Source: an uncultured Clostridia bacterium
Lineage (GTDB): Bacteria > Bacillota > Clostridia > Saccharofermentanales > Saccharofermentanaceae
Length of the DNA stretch: 64,000 nucleotides
NCBI GenBank assembly: GCA_947303185.1
Contig: CAMYXF010000006.1
Coordinates: 62,001 to 126,000, forward strand
Direction: 5' to 3'
Shown here: one piece after another, positions 15,301-24,194 of the stretch
How positions within the stretch are numbered: the first letter of the stretch is position 1
Layout of the letters: every line of letters starts with the position of its first letter
Notes under the pieces: model-generated
The model's database searches: none
Told to the model about the DNA's origin: nothing
The model's input: only the letters and a program-made list of their open reading frames with translations
Translations under genes and position numbers: made by a program

Positions 15301-16746
15301 ATGTGGAATGCCAGACCGGTAAATTCGGATAATCCTGTTCCTTTCGGAATGAATCCCGGCAAAAAAGCCGAGGGGCAGCTTGGTACTGAATCTTTCAAGT
15401 GCCCGTCCTGTGCATCGAATATTTTCTATCAGCCTGAAGTTAAGGGCATGCTCTGCCGTAACTGCGGTAACATCTATAACCCTTCCACAATGGAGAAGAT
15501 GGGTTCACTGGGATACAGTGCTGAGCGCGATTACACCGGTGACAACGACATCTCGGAAGAAGACAAAAAGCGTCATGAGATCATCTGCGACAGTTGCGGT
15601 GCCACCATGATCGCTGATGAACACATGATGTCTACGATGTGCCCTTTCTGCGGTTCTCCTACCCTCATCACCGGAAGGATGACGCGCGAATTCAAACCGG
15701 ACTACATCATTCCTTTTAAGATCGACAAAATGACCGCTGAAGAGAACATGTATCAGTGGCTTAAGACCAGAAAGATGACACCGCGCGGTTTTAAATCAAG
15801 AAGCCGTCTTACCAAAATGACACCTCTCTACGTGCCGTTCTGGATTCTTGACTGCGGTGTTAACACCGATCTTTACGGTGTCGGCAAAAGACATAAAGGT
15901 GATAAAACGGAAGTCCATTCAGTCAGGGCAACAACCAAGTATTTCGTCAAAGGCGTACCTTTTGACGCTTCTTTGAGAATTGCCAATAAACTGATGGAAG
16001 CCATAGAACCCTTCGATTACAGTGAGATGGTAAAGTTCGATAACAAATACCTTCAGGGTTTCTTCGCTGACAGGTATGACCAGCGTCCGACAGAATTAAT
16101 GGACAGATTCATTAAGCGTATGGACAGGATCTCGATGGATATGACGGATACCATCGCTTCTAAATACGACGAGTATGAACCTGATACCTTAAAGACTTTC
16201 ACATGGATGAGTGATCTTACAATCAAGTACTGCCTCCTCCCCGTATGGTTCTTGACGGTTGAATCCGGCGGCAGTACATATCAGTTTGCAGTCAACGGCC
16301 AGACAGGCGAAGCAAGCGGCCAGGTACCGACAACAGAAGCTGTGGATAAGCTTGACGCTCTGGTCAGATTTACAAACAACAAATGGAGAAAAATACCTTT
16401 AATCGGGGCATTCATAGCGCCTGCCATATTATTCGTAATCACTTTTTCGGGCACCAGTGACCGGTTCCTCTATGCAGTATTTCTGACAGTGTGTGTTATC
16501 GAGTTGCTTCTTATTGCTATAAACATTGCGCTTTCTGTCATTCGTTCGGTCGGAGAACGCACTTCCCGCAAGATCCACGATACCGTAGATGTCGTTAATG
16601 ATTTCGACAAGGCTCCTGGAATGGATTCTTATCTTGACACCACACGCGGCACAAAGTTATCTGTTGATGAATACAATTTCCGCTTTGAGTTGGAACAGAA
16701 TGACAACATGGCGCGTGGTGACAATGGCTTTACTGTCGATTTGTAA
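15301..16746 (+). CDS. Double zinc-ribbon membrane protein, paralogue 3
   Basis: At 481 residues this is the longest of the three paralogues (others at 282 and 9297). A Pro/Asn-rich N-terminal stretch leads to ribbon 1 (CPSC at about 35, CRNC) and ribbon 2 (CDSC, CPFC). The shared core follows (YIIPFKIDKMTAEE, YVPFWILDC, TIKYCLLPVWFLTVE, FAVNGQTGEASG), with two transmembrane helices (about 365-385 and 390-415) and a cytoplasmic tail. The ribosome site before 15301 is weak; an internal ATG at 15349 is an alternative start. The QTG motif after the core is shared with paralogue 1. Confidence 0.8.
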   Translation: MWNARPVNSDNPVPFGMNPGKKAEGQLGTESFKCPSCASNIFYQPEVKGMLCRNCGNIYNPSTMEKMGSLGYSAERDYTGDNDISEEDKKRHEIICDSCGATMIADEHMMSTMCPFCGSPTLITGRMTREFKPDYIIPFKIDKMTAEENMYQWLKTRKMTPRGFKSRSRLTKMTPLYVPFWILDCGVNTDLYGVGKRHKGDKTEVHSVRATTKYFVKGVPFDASLRIANKLMEAIEPFDYSEMVKFDNKYLQGFFADRYDQRPTELMDRFIKRMDRISMDMTDTIASKYDEYEPDTLKTFTWMSDLTIKYCLLPVWFLTVESGGSTYQFAVNGQTGEASGQVPTTEAVDKLDALVRFTNNKWRKIPLIGAFIAPAILFVITFSGTSDRFLYAVFLTVCVIELLLIAINIALSVIRSVGERTSRKIHDTVDVVNDFDKAPGMDSYLDTTRGTKLSVDEYNFRFELEQNDNMARGDNGFTVDL

Positions 16747-16770
16747 TTCAGACGGCAAACAGGTTTCCGC

Positions 16771-17295
16771 TTAAGGATTTCTCGGCTTTCCGCAGTTGGG
16801 ACAGAATTTTCTTGAGAAGATCTGTCCGCACTCACAAAGAACTTCGCCTTCTTTCAGCACTGGAGCTGCACCTGCTCCTTCACGGAAAAGCGTAAATTCG
16901 TATTTGTTACCTGTTGCCACTTCAAGAAGTTCAAGATACATTTTGTTTTCAAGGTCGTGCCAGCCGGATTCTATGGTATAGATAACCTGATCTCCGTTCT
17001 TGAGAGACTTGTCACCTATTTCGAGAGCCATGTCTTCTCCCGAGTGGAAGGTCATCGTCTGCCCCATCATACCCATCATGCCCATCATAGGCATACCCGA
17101 ACCGGTGTTCTGCATACCAGGCCAGTTTGAAGGGTCTACGGGATACACGTCATAGTGACCATCAAGAACGGCACCGCCGAAGCTTGCCGTTAACCCTACA
17201 GTAGTCGTAAGTGTGAGAACGCAGGTCCCTTCAGCATTTTTCCATGTTCCAGCGAGTTTTTTGTAGTACTGGTAAGAGGGATTTTGAACCTGCAT
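16771..17295 (-). CDS. Zinc-ribbon-tailed protein with a methionine-rich loop
   Basis: The 174-residue protein has a beta-rich domain of about 140 residues (starting SYQYYKKLAGTWKNAEGTCV, lipocalin-like in pattern). This is interrupted by a Met/Gly loop (GSGMPMMGMMGMMGQTM, about residues 67-83). A C-terminal zinc ribbon follows (CECGQIF, then CPNCGKPRNP). AAGGAG precedes the ATG. It is convergent with paralogue 3, 24 nt away. I do not recognise the first domain. The Met-rich loop could bind copper or simply be flexible. Confidence 0.7.
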   Translation of the reverse strand: MQVQNPSYQYYKKLAGTWKNAEGTCVLTLTTTVGLTASFGGAVLDGHYDVYPVDPSNWPGMQNTGSGMPMMGMMGMMGQTMTFHSGEDMALEIGDKSLKNGDQVIYTIESGWHDLENKMYLELLEVATGNKYEFTLFREGAGAAPVLKEGEVLCECGQIFSRKFCPNCGKPRNP

Positions 17296-17442
17296 TGATG
17301 GTCTCCTTGATAATGATTTTCCAATTCATTATGGCATTCAAACAGGTTGTCGGCAACACAGCCGGCTGGCCAACGCAACAAAATAAACTGCTTATCTGTA
17401 TCTTTAGTAAGAGTGTTTATGAAAGGTATAGGAAAAGTTTTT

Positions 17443-18009
17443 ATGGAGAAATTTAAAAGAATAATAGTTGCAGGACTTATCCTGTTGACCGGTCTTTTTT
17501 CGCTGACAGCTTGCAGCAAAACAAACCAGACACAAGCGTCAAGAAGTTCTTCGGAATCAACTACGACACAGGTTTCAAGGGGACCTTTGGAAGTTAAGAA
17601 GATCACTTGTCTGGTCTACTGCGGCGGTTTACCGCATGTTAAAATGTACATCATCACATCTGATCTCAAAGTGGAAAAATACTATATCAAACCGGAAAGA
17701 TACGATGTGAACTACGATTATCTGGCAGGAGAATTGCCGCCTGAAGACCAGTACGAGATCACCGAATTCGAGATAACAGACCATGAATGGTCAAGCATCG
17801 TAAACGTTTTGACCAGAGTAAATTTCATGGAACTTGATGAAGACATGTCCACCGAATCTATCGTTGACGATGGCTCAAGCTATTATATTATGGTCGAGAC
17901 AAGTGATTCAGTGCATACTTCCGGCGGATACTGTCCCGGCATTGACGACGATGATGACAGCAGAAGATTTGCAGAAGCCTGGGAAATGATTTACAACACA
18001 GTAATGTGA
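17443..18009 (+). CDS. Lipoprotein of unknown function
   Basis: The protein is about 188 residues from the ATG at 17443 (AGGAAAAG upstream); an ATG at 17419 would add 8 residues and is also possible. The longer open frame from 17347 is unlikely. A lipoprotein signal ends in LTAC, followed by a Ser/Thr/Gln-rich linker and a domain of about 140 residues with many tyrosines and acidic residues. It is divergent from 16771. No family is recognised. Confidence 0.7.
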   Translation: MEKFKRIIVAGLILLTGLFSLTACSKTNQTQASRSSSESTTTQVSRGPLEVKKITCLVYCGGLPHVKMYIITSDLKVEKYYIKPERYDVNYDYLAGELPPEDQYEITEFEITDHEWSSIVNVLTRVNFMELDEDMSTESIVDDGSSYYIMVETSDSVHTSGGYCPGIDDDDDSRRFAEAWEMIYNTVM

Positions 18010-18058
18010 GACTGGACTTAAAGGTTCGTTCCCGAGTTCGCCGGTAAAAAAAGTCTGC

Positions 18059-18160
18059 AAAAAGTCACAGTATACCCTGACGATTATCGTGACTTTTTTC
18101 GAGCACTCATAAAAAATCACACTAAAAGTCACAGTACGCTATGACAATTAGTGTGATTTT
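18059..18160. repeat. Two related tandem hairpins (GTCAC family)
   Basis: The first hairpin (18059-18099) has the stem AAAAAGTCAC / GTGACTTTTT. The second (18113-18160) has AAAATCACACTA / TAGTGTGATTTT. Both contain the string AAAAGTCACAGTA followed by TGAC-ATTA, so they are copies of one element whose stems have shifted. The T-rich 3-prime sides suggest termination after the gene ending at 18009. The rest of the 342-bp gap (to 18351) holds AT-rich promoter-like DNA before the gene at 18352 and nothing else I can name. Confidence 0.6.
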
Positions 18161-18351
18161 CTGCAATATGAGGTCAAAGTCTGCGACAAAAAGCCCGGTA
18201 TTTTAAGACAACACCTTTTGCTTTTAGCCCCTTCCAGTTTTCCGTTATTCGAAAATATTATATCGTTATTCGATAAATTTTAGTTGCATTTCAATATCAG
18301 CCATGTTAATATGACCTTATCAGGAAAACATCATTTATGGGAGGTATAGGT

Positions 18352-18867
18352 ATGAGCTCTAACAAAGGAACTGCCGGTAAGGTCATTATATTAATCGCGA
18401 TCCCGGTCATAGTGGTTGTTCTGTTTTTCCGCGGTCTTTATTCGCTTGCAAGCTTTCATGTCACCAAGGACTTATCTTATGACGCAAAAGTAAGCTCGGC
18501 CAACCAGGCTTTGCTGCCTGATATCGCCCAATACGTTGAACGCTATGGTCTGAGGGGATTCCAGGACGTGGACCTGCAGATCGAGACCGTTAAGTTTGAC
18601 AGCAAAAGTGAACTGATAGAGACCTTCCCTTATCTTTCATCTTATGGAACTGTTGAACCGCATACAGGAAGTGATGTCAAAAACAAGAAAGCTACTGTAT
18701 ACGAGATAGAAACATTCAAACCTTCTAAAGACATGACATCAGCTCTTCCGCTGGACAAGAGTTCTATAAAAGAGGACTCCCAGATTATGCACTGGACTTG
18801 GGAATACAGCATCTATGAATACAGCGACGGAAGCTGCAGGTTCGTCATACTGGTCAAGCCGTTTTAA
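18352..18867 (+). CDS. Single-pass membrane protein of unknown function
   Basis: The 171-residue protein starts at the ATG at 18352: GGGAGG lies 7 nt upstream and inside the longer frame that opens at 18337. One transmembrane helix (about 10-33) is followed by an extracytoplasmic domain of about 135 residues with no recognised motif. The topology, a signal anchor with a C-terminal outside domain, is all that can be said. Confidence 0.65.
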   Translation: MSSNKGTAGKVIILIAIPVIVVVLFFRGLYSLASFHVTKDLSYDAKVSSANQALLPDIAQYVERYGLRGFQDVDLQIETVKFDSKSELIETFPYLSSYGTVEPHTGSDVKNKKATVYEIETFKPSKDMTSALPLDKSSIKEDSQIMHWTWEYSIYEYSDGSCRFVILVKPF

Positions 18868-18915
18868 CCGCAAACTGTGATAAAGTACGGGTATTAATTC
18901 AAACGAGGAATAAGA

Positions 18916-19401
18916 ATGCTCGCACATCCTATAGCACCGGTTTTCGATAAAGATTCGAAAGTACTGATCCTGGGAAGTTTTCCTTCTGTTAAATCCAGAG
19001 AAGAAGGCTTCTTTTACGGGCATCCGCAGAACCGTTTCTGGAAGGTAACCTCGCAGGTCTTTGGAGAGGAACTTCCCGTTACGATCGATGAGAAAAAGGC
19101 TTTCCTAATCAGAAACCACATAGCGGTGTGGGATGTTATCGGCTCCTGCGAGATAGAAGGTTCTTCGGATTCAAGCATCAGGAACGTTACGGTCAATGAC
19201 CTGTCGGTCATATTGGATACTGCAGATATCAGAGCAATCTTTTTGAATGGCAAAAAGGCAGAACAATACTATAAGAAATACATCTTCCCTGCTCTGAAAC
19301 GCGATGCGGTATGCCTTCCTTCGACAAGCCCTGCCAATGCGGCATGGAGCCTCGATAAGCTCACAGATGCCTGGAAGGTCATAAAGGATACCGCAAAATA
19401 G
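18916..19401 (+). CDS. DNA-deoxyinosine (hypoxanthine) glycosylase, uracil-DNA-glycosylase superfamily
   Basis: The 161-residue protein fits the HDG branch of the UDG superfamily, which removes hypoxanthine from DNA in base excision repair. Characteristic parts are VLILGSFPSVKSREEGFFYG, GHPQNRFWKV (the Asn of the catalytic/base-binding region), VWDVIGSCEIEGSSD, and the C-terminal LPSTSPANAAWS loop that inserts into DNA. GAGGAATAAG precedes the ATG. Length and motif order agree with the family. Confidence 0.9.
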   Translation: MLAHPIAPVFDKDSKVLILGSFPSVKSREEGFFYGHPQNRFWKVTSQVFGEELPVTIDEKKAFLIRNHIAVWDVIGSCEIEGSSDSSIRNVTVNDLSVILDTADIRAIFLNGKKAEQYYKKYIFPALKRDAVCLPSTSPANAAWSLDKLTDAWKVIKDTAK

Positions 19402-19478
19402 CCTAACTCTTTTTGCAACATTTGGTGTTTTAGTTCTGTATAAAGGGCAACAAACCAAATACAAAAGGGGTTTTTAAT

Positions 19479-20207
19479 ATGAAAAAGTCTGCTGTAACTG
19501 CTGTTTCTTTAATATTAGTTAGTTCATTCATGTTTTCGGGCTGCCAAAAGGATCCTGAACTCACACGCGAACAGCAAAAGTGGATCTCACAGATGGAAGA
19601 CTGGTATCCTGATGACGAGTTCACCTATACGCATCATGGTGTGGCTTTCCTTGGAGCATATCAGGAACATGTCATCATCCTTAAGTCGGAGAACTTCCCT
19701 GATTTCACTTTTGAATTTTCAGAAAGAGACGGTGAACTCTACAGCTATTACCCCACCGAATATCACAGAGAAGCAATAGAGGAATACTACACTGATACTC
19801 TTGACGGTTATTTTGACGCCAGGAAAATGGATGTCAAATATAAGGACCACGCCTATAAGTCCCGTCCGTGCGAATACATGAGCGATGAGGAATTCATCGA
19901 AAAGTTCACGACCAACGAACTTGATATCTACCTGACATACAAAAACAGCAGCGATTATCCGACACAGGATGAGATGGTATCCCAGATCCTGAAGTATGCG
20001 GATTTCCTTGAAGGAGATTGTGAGCTGGACGTCTATCTGAAATCTTCAAGCCGGGACAAAGAGTACGATTATCTCTACGATTTCATCTGTCACAACGGAA
20101 AGATCACTTGTATTCTCGTATATAAAGGTGACCGCAAAAACAGTGATTACGATGACCTCTGCAGAAACATGCAGCTGGAGGATGCTCTGGAAGAGTACGC
20201 GTACTAA
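19479..20207 (+). CDS. Lipoprotein of unknown function
   Basis: The 242-residue protein has a signal peptide with lipobox FSGC at residues 19-22. The rest is an acidic, tyrosine-rich soluble domain of about 215 residues without known motifs. AAAAGGGG precedes the ATG. It resembles the other small lipoproteins of this region (1740, 17443) in style but not in sequence that I can align by eye. Confidence 0.7.
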   Translation: MKKSAVTAVSLILVSSFMFSGCQKDPELTREQQKWISQMEDWYPDDEFTYTHHGVAFLGAYQEHVIILKSENFPDFTFEFSERDGELYSYYPTEYHREAIEEYYTDTLDGYFDARKMDVKYKDHAYKSRPCEYMSDEEFIEKFTTNELDIYLTYKNSSDYPTQDEMVSQILKYADFLEGDCELDVYLKSSSRDKEYDYLYDFICHNGKITCILVYKGDRKNSDYDDLCRNMQLEDALEEYAY

Positions 20208-20225
20208 AGCCGCTTACACGGATAA

Positions 20226-20254
20226 TTGATACCTAAAAACAACTGTCATATAAT
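20226..20254 (+). promoter_or_regulatory. Sigma-A-type promoter of the YidC-phosphatase gene
   Basis: TTGATA (20226-20231), a 17-bp spacer and TATAAT (20249-20254) form a near-consensus promoter about 47 nt before the TTG start at 20301. Confidence 0.75.
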
Positions 20255-20300
20255 TAATCAATATATTTCAAAGTATGTATTTTGAAAGGTTTTTGATTGA

Positions 20301-23072
20301 TTGTCAGTTTTCTCCGGTTTGTACACGTTAATATTCGCACCGCTTGAGCTTCTTTTCGAAGTTGTCTTTTCGATTGCAAACAGGATAATCGGCAACGAAG
20401 GTCTGTCCATCATATTCTTAAGCCTTGCTGTTAATTTCCTCGTGCTTCCGCTCTATAAAAGGGCCGATGAACTGCAGGCGGAAGAACGCAATATCCAGAT
20501 GAAGATGGCACCCGTCATCAAGCGCATAAAGAGCACGTTCAAAGGTGACGAACGTTTCTTTATGCTTCAGGAATACTATAGGATCAACCACTACAAACCG
20601 ATATATGCATTGAAGAGCACCGCCTCTTTGCTTTTACAGATCCCGTTCTTTATCGCTGCTTACAACCTTTTGTCAGGCATGAAGAGTCTGGACGGAATGT
20701 CATTCGGATTTATCCGTGACCTCGGCGCCGAAGATGCCATGTTCATGATCGGCAGTTTCCCCGTTAACGTCCTTCCGATACTCATGACACTGATCAACAT
20801 CGTATCAGGAATCATCTATACCAAAGGACATCCCGTTAAGGAAAAGATACAGGTATACGGTCTTGCCGCAGTGTTCCTCGTTCTGCTCTACCACTCACCT
20901 GCCGGCCTCGTTTTCTACTGGCTGCTTAATAACGTTTTCTCACTCGTTAAGAATGTATTCTATAAGTTCAAGAATCCTAAGAAAGTTCTCAGCATCGTCC
21001 TGGCCGTATCAGGCGCAGCACTGCTCGTTGCTACCGTGATAAGACCTGACCTTAATGCAAGACAGAAGATCCTTCTTGCGACCGGCTCTGTGCTTCTCTG
21101 CCTGCCGCTTGTATCAGATAAACTCAAATCCAAGTTCACTAAAAAGTCCGCAGGGACAGTCAAAGACACAAAAGCATTCTTTGCCGGCACGGTCCTCATG
21201 GCTCTCATCACCGGACTTCTGATCCCGTCTTCGGTAATAGCATCCTCACCATACGATTTCATTGATATCACAGCGTCCGAAAGCCCGATGAATTATATCT
21301 GGAATTCACTTCTGTTATCGTTTGGCAGCTGGGTACTGTGGGGCGGCGTTTTCTACTTCTTCATGAGTGAGAAAATGAAGTCCGTCTTTTGCAGGGCAAT
21401 ATGGATAATCAGCGGATGCTCCGTAATTAACTACATGTTGTTCGGTAAGAATCTCGGCACGCTTTCTTCTGCCCTTCTTTACGACAGAGGACTTTCTTTC
21501 CCGCTAACCGAATACATCTTCAATTCACTTGCAGTTATCGCGGGTGCCGCACTTTTATACTTCGTTTATTCGAAGTTCAGCAAGATCACAAAGGGCGTTC
21601 TTCTGGTAGGAATCCTCTCTGTATTTGTTATCGGAGTACTGAACATCCCGACAATACTCGTACCTTATAACTGGTATAAAGGCACAGTCGGAAACACAAC
21701 AGAAGAACCCGTTATACCTTTAAGCAAAGACGGTAAAAACGTTATCGTCATAATGCTCGACCGTTCGATCGGTACACAGGTTCCATATATCTTCAACGAG
21801 AAGCCTGAACTGCTCGAAAAGTACGACGGATTCACTTACTACGAGAATACAATCTCTTACAGCTCAAGCACGATCACCGCATCACCGGCTTTGTTTGGCG
21901 GATATGATTACACTCCTGATAAGATCAACGCAAGAAACGATGAAAGTCTTGCAAGCAAGCAGGACGAAGCTTTGAAGGTAATGCCTGAGTTGTTTGGCAG
22001 CAACGGTTACAAAGTAACGATCTGCGATCCGCCGTTTGCAGGTTATAAGGACATTCCCGATCTGTCTATTTTCGATGATCACCCGGAATATAACTGCTAC
22101 ATCACAAACGGAAGATTCGGTTTCATCGAAGAAGGCTCTGACAGTGAAGCTATCGGTAATGCTACCATCAGAATGAATGAGGTGCGTAACCGCAACCTGT
22201 TCTGCTATTCACTCATGAAGGTCTCTCCCGTCGTTTTACAGGAAACACTTTACAGCGGTGGCAGCTATAACGAAGCAATATCGTCGAATGATGATTCTGC
22301 CGCAAGTTACAACACTTCACCCGTTCAGTATGTCATCGGTAATTCAATCAGCACAGGTTACTATCACGCATTTATGGATGCTTATTCAGTACTCACCAAT
22401 CTGCCGGGCATCACAGAGGTTTCCGATGGTTCTGAGAATACTTTCCTGATGTTTACCAACTATACGGCCCACTCATCCTGTCTTTTGCAGGAGCCCGATT
22501 ATGTGCCCGTAATGAACGTTGATAACACCGCTTACGATGTCGACATGGTCTCCAGATACACCATAGACGGCAAGACAATGGATATGAGCGACCCGCGTCA
22601 GGTAATGCTGTACCACGTAAACATGGCGTCTTTCATCAAGCTCGGTGAATGGTTTGATTACCTCCGCGAGAACGGTGTCTACGACAACACAAGGATCATC
22701 ATCGTTGCAGATCACGGTTTTGACGTAAATCAGTTTGACATAACATGCAACGGTCAGGATCTGGAATACTTCATGCCTCTTCTCATGGTAAAAGACTTCA
22801 ATGCAACAGGATTTACCACATCATCTGAATTCATGACCAACGGTGATACTCCTGCAATCGCAACCGAAGGCCTTATCGATAACCCTTACAATCCCTTTAC
22901 TCATAATCCGATCACCTATGACGGAAAGCAGGGAACGCAGACTATCTTCTACTGCGAGAAATGGGATCCGGAAGATAATCCCGGAAATACTTTCCAGCCC
23001 GGTTCATGGTATACCTTCTTAGGCGGCGATCCGCACGACGCTTCCAACTGGGAATATCTGGGAGATTACTGA
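20301..23072 (+). CDS. YidC/Oxa1-like domain fused to an alkaline-phosphatase-superfamily (sulfatase/LtaS-like) domain, copy A
   Basis: The 923-residue protein starts at TTG. Residues 1-235 are YidC-like: GNEGLSIIFLSLAVNFLVLP, the cytoplasmic hairpin KRADELQAEER..., and SLLLQIPFFIAAYNLLSGM. About six further helices reach residue 470. Residues 480-923 form an outside domain of the alkaline phosphatase superfamily: VIVIMLDRS with metal ligand Asp487, a candidate nucleophile in ITASPALFGG (Thr526/Ser528), and VADHGFD with Asp804/His805. Asn45 occupies the place of the YidC groove arginine. Copy B (34478) has the same length and architecture and lies beside a CDP-glycerol polymerase. I infer an envelope polymer transferase or hydrolase rather than a general insertase. 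It has its own promoter. Confidence 0.82.
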   Translation: MSVFSGLYTLIFAPLELLFEVVFSIANRIIGNEGLSIIFLSLAVNFLVLPLYKRADELQAEERNIQMKMAPVIKRIKSTFKGDERFFMLQEYYRINHYKPIYALKSTASLLLQIPFFIAAYNLLSGMKSLDGMSFGFIRDLGAEDAMFMIGSFPVNVLPILMTLINIVSGIIYTKGHPVKEKIQVYGLAAVFLVLLYHSPAGLVFYWLLNNVFSLVKNVFYKFKNPKKVLSIVLAVSGAALLVATVIRPDLNARQKILLATGSVLLCLPLVSDKLKSKFTKKSAGTVKDTKAFFAGTVLMALITGLLIPSSVIASSPYDFIDITASESPMNYIWNSLLLSFGSWVLWGGVFYFFMSEKMKSVFCRAIWIISGCSVINYMLFGKNLGTLSSALLYDRGLSFPLTEYIFNSLAVIAGAALLYFVYSKFSKITKGVLLVGILSVFVIGVLNIPTILVPYNWYKGTVGNTTEEPVIPLSKDGKNVIVIMLDRSIGTQVPYIFNEKPELLEKYDGFTYYENTISYSSSTITASPALFGGYDYTPDKINARNDESLASKQDEALKVMPELFGSNGYKVTICDPPFAGYKDIPDLSIFDDHPEYNCYITNGRFGFIEEGSDSEAIGNATIRMNEVRNRNLFCYSLMKVSPVVLQETLYSGGSYNEAISSNDDSAASYNTSPVQYVIGNSISTGYYHAFMDAYSVLTNLPGITEVSDGSENTFLMFTNYTAHSSCLLQEPDYVPVMNVDNTAYDVDMVSRYTIDGKTMDMSDPRQVMLYHVNMASFIKLGEWFDYLRENGVYDNTRIIIVADHGFDVNQFDITCNGQDLEYFMPLLMVKDFNATGFTTSSEFMTNGDTPAIATEGLIDNPYNPFTHNPITYDGKQGTQTIFYCEKWDPEDNPGNTFQPGSWYTFLGGDPHDASNWEYLGDY

Positions 23073-23074
23073 TC

Positions 23075-23113
23075 CTTCAGTGCAAACTCCTAAACTGAAG
23101 TTTATTGGTATTT
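23075..23113 (+). terminator. Weak terminator after copy A
   Basis: A 7-bp stem (CTTCAGT 23075-23081 / ACTGAAG 23094-23100) is followed by TTTATTGGTATTTTT. It lies 3 nt after the stop codon of the YidC-phosphatase gene and is modest in strength. Confidence 0.45.
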
Positions 23114-23214
23114 TTCCTTGAATATATCCAGTTATTAATATTCAATCAAAACAGTATACTTATGTATGAAAAGGCATTAGTTGCGCATGACGCGATCTGC
23201 CGGAAGGGACTGTT

Positions 23215-24192
23215 TTGTTTATGAATACATTTTCTGAGAAACTCACCGAAAACGTCAGCAAGGTCATCGTCGGAAAGGATAAGCAGATTGAACTTTTACT
23301 TGTATCTCTTCTTGTAGGAGGACACGTACTGCTCGAAGACGTTCCCGGAACAGGAAAGACAAAGACCGCAAAGGCACTTGCCCAGTCGCTTGATCTCGAC
23401 TTCAAGCGCGTGCAGTTCACGATCGACCTCCTGCCTTCAGATCTTACCGGCATCAACTTCTTCGACCGTGAAGCAAATTCATTCGTATTCAGAAAAGGAC
23501 CTGTTTTCACAAACATCCTTCTTGCAGATGAGATCAACCGAGCAACGGCAAGAACACAGTCGAGCCTTCTCGAGTGCATGGAAGAAAAGCAGGTAACGGT
23601 TGACGGCGACACAAGAAAACTCGACCTTCCCTTCCTCGTTATCGCAACACAGAACCCTGTCGAATCACAGGGTACATTCCCGCTTCCTGAAGCACAGCTC
23701 GACCGCTTCCTCATGATGCTCAAGATGGATTATCCGACCCACGATGAGAGCATCTCGATCTTAAAGAGATTTGCAACCGAAGACCCGCTCAATACGCTCA
23801 CTCCCGTGGCTACAAAAGAAGAGATTTTCGAGATGCAGAATCAGGTCAAGAACGTATTCGTATCCGATCTTCTTTACGACTATGCAGCCAGGATCGTCGA
23901 AGAAACAAGAGAGTCGACAGATATCGCAGTCGGAGCAAGTCCGCGTGCGCTTCTCGCATTCGTCTCCGCTGCCAAAGCGCTGGCTTTTGTCAGAGGAAGA
24001 AACAACTGCATACCTGACGATTTTAAAGAACTCGCAGTGCCCGTACTCGCTCACCGTCTGACGATCCGCTCACACGGAACTCTTTCCAAAGAAGGCAAGT
24101 TCATATCAAAGCGTGATACCGCTGCAGGCATTATTAACGGGATACTCGGCAGAGTCCCCTGCCCCACAGAAGACTTCAGCACTAAAAAATAA
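23215..24192 (+). CDS. MoxR-family AAA+ ATPase
   Basis: The 325-residue protein has Walker A LLEDVPGTGKTK (residues 40-50), Walker B ILLADEINRA, the MoxR signature RTQSSLLECMEE, sensor 1 IATQNPVE and the LPEAQLDRF arginine-finger region. MoxR ATPases act as chaperones for von Willebrand factor-type partners. The start is TTG at 23215 (AAGGGA 5 nt upstream) or ATG at 23221. It heads an operon with a DUF58 protein and a membrane protein, the usual MoxR-DUF58 context. Confidence 0.92.
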   Translation: MFMNTFSEKLTENVSKVIVGKDKQIELLLVSLLVGGHVLLEDVPGTGKTKTAKALAQSLDLDFKRVQFTIDLLPSDLTGINFFDREANSFVFRKGPVFTNILLADEINRATARTQSSLLECMEEKQVTVDGDTRKLDLPFLVIATQNPVESQGTFPLPEAQLDRFLMMLKMDYPTHDESISILKRFATEDPLNTLTPVATKEEIFEMQNQVKNVFVSDLLYDYAARIVEETRESTDIAVGASPRALLAFVSAAKALAFVRGRNNCIPDDFKELAVPVLAHRLTIRSHGTLSKEGKFISKRDTAAGIINGILGRVPCPTEDFSTKK

Positions 24193-24194
24193 AG

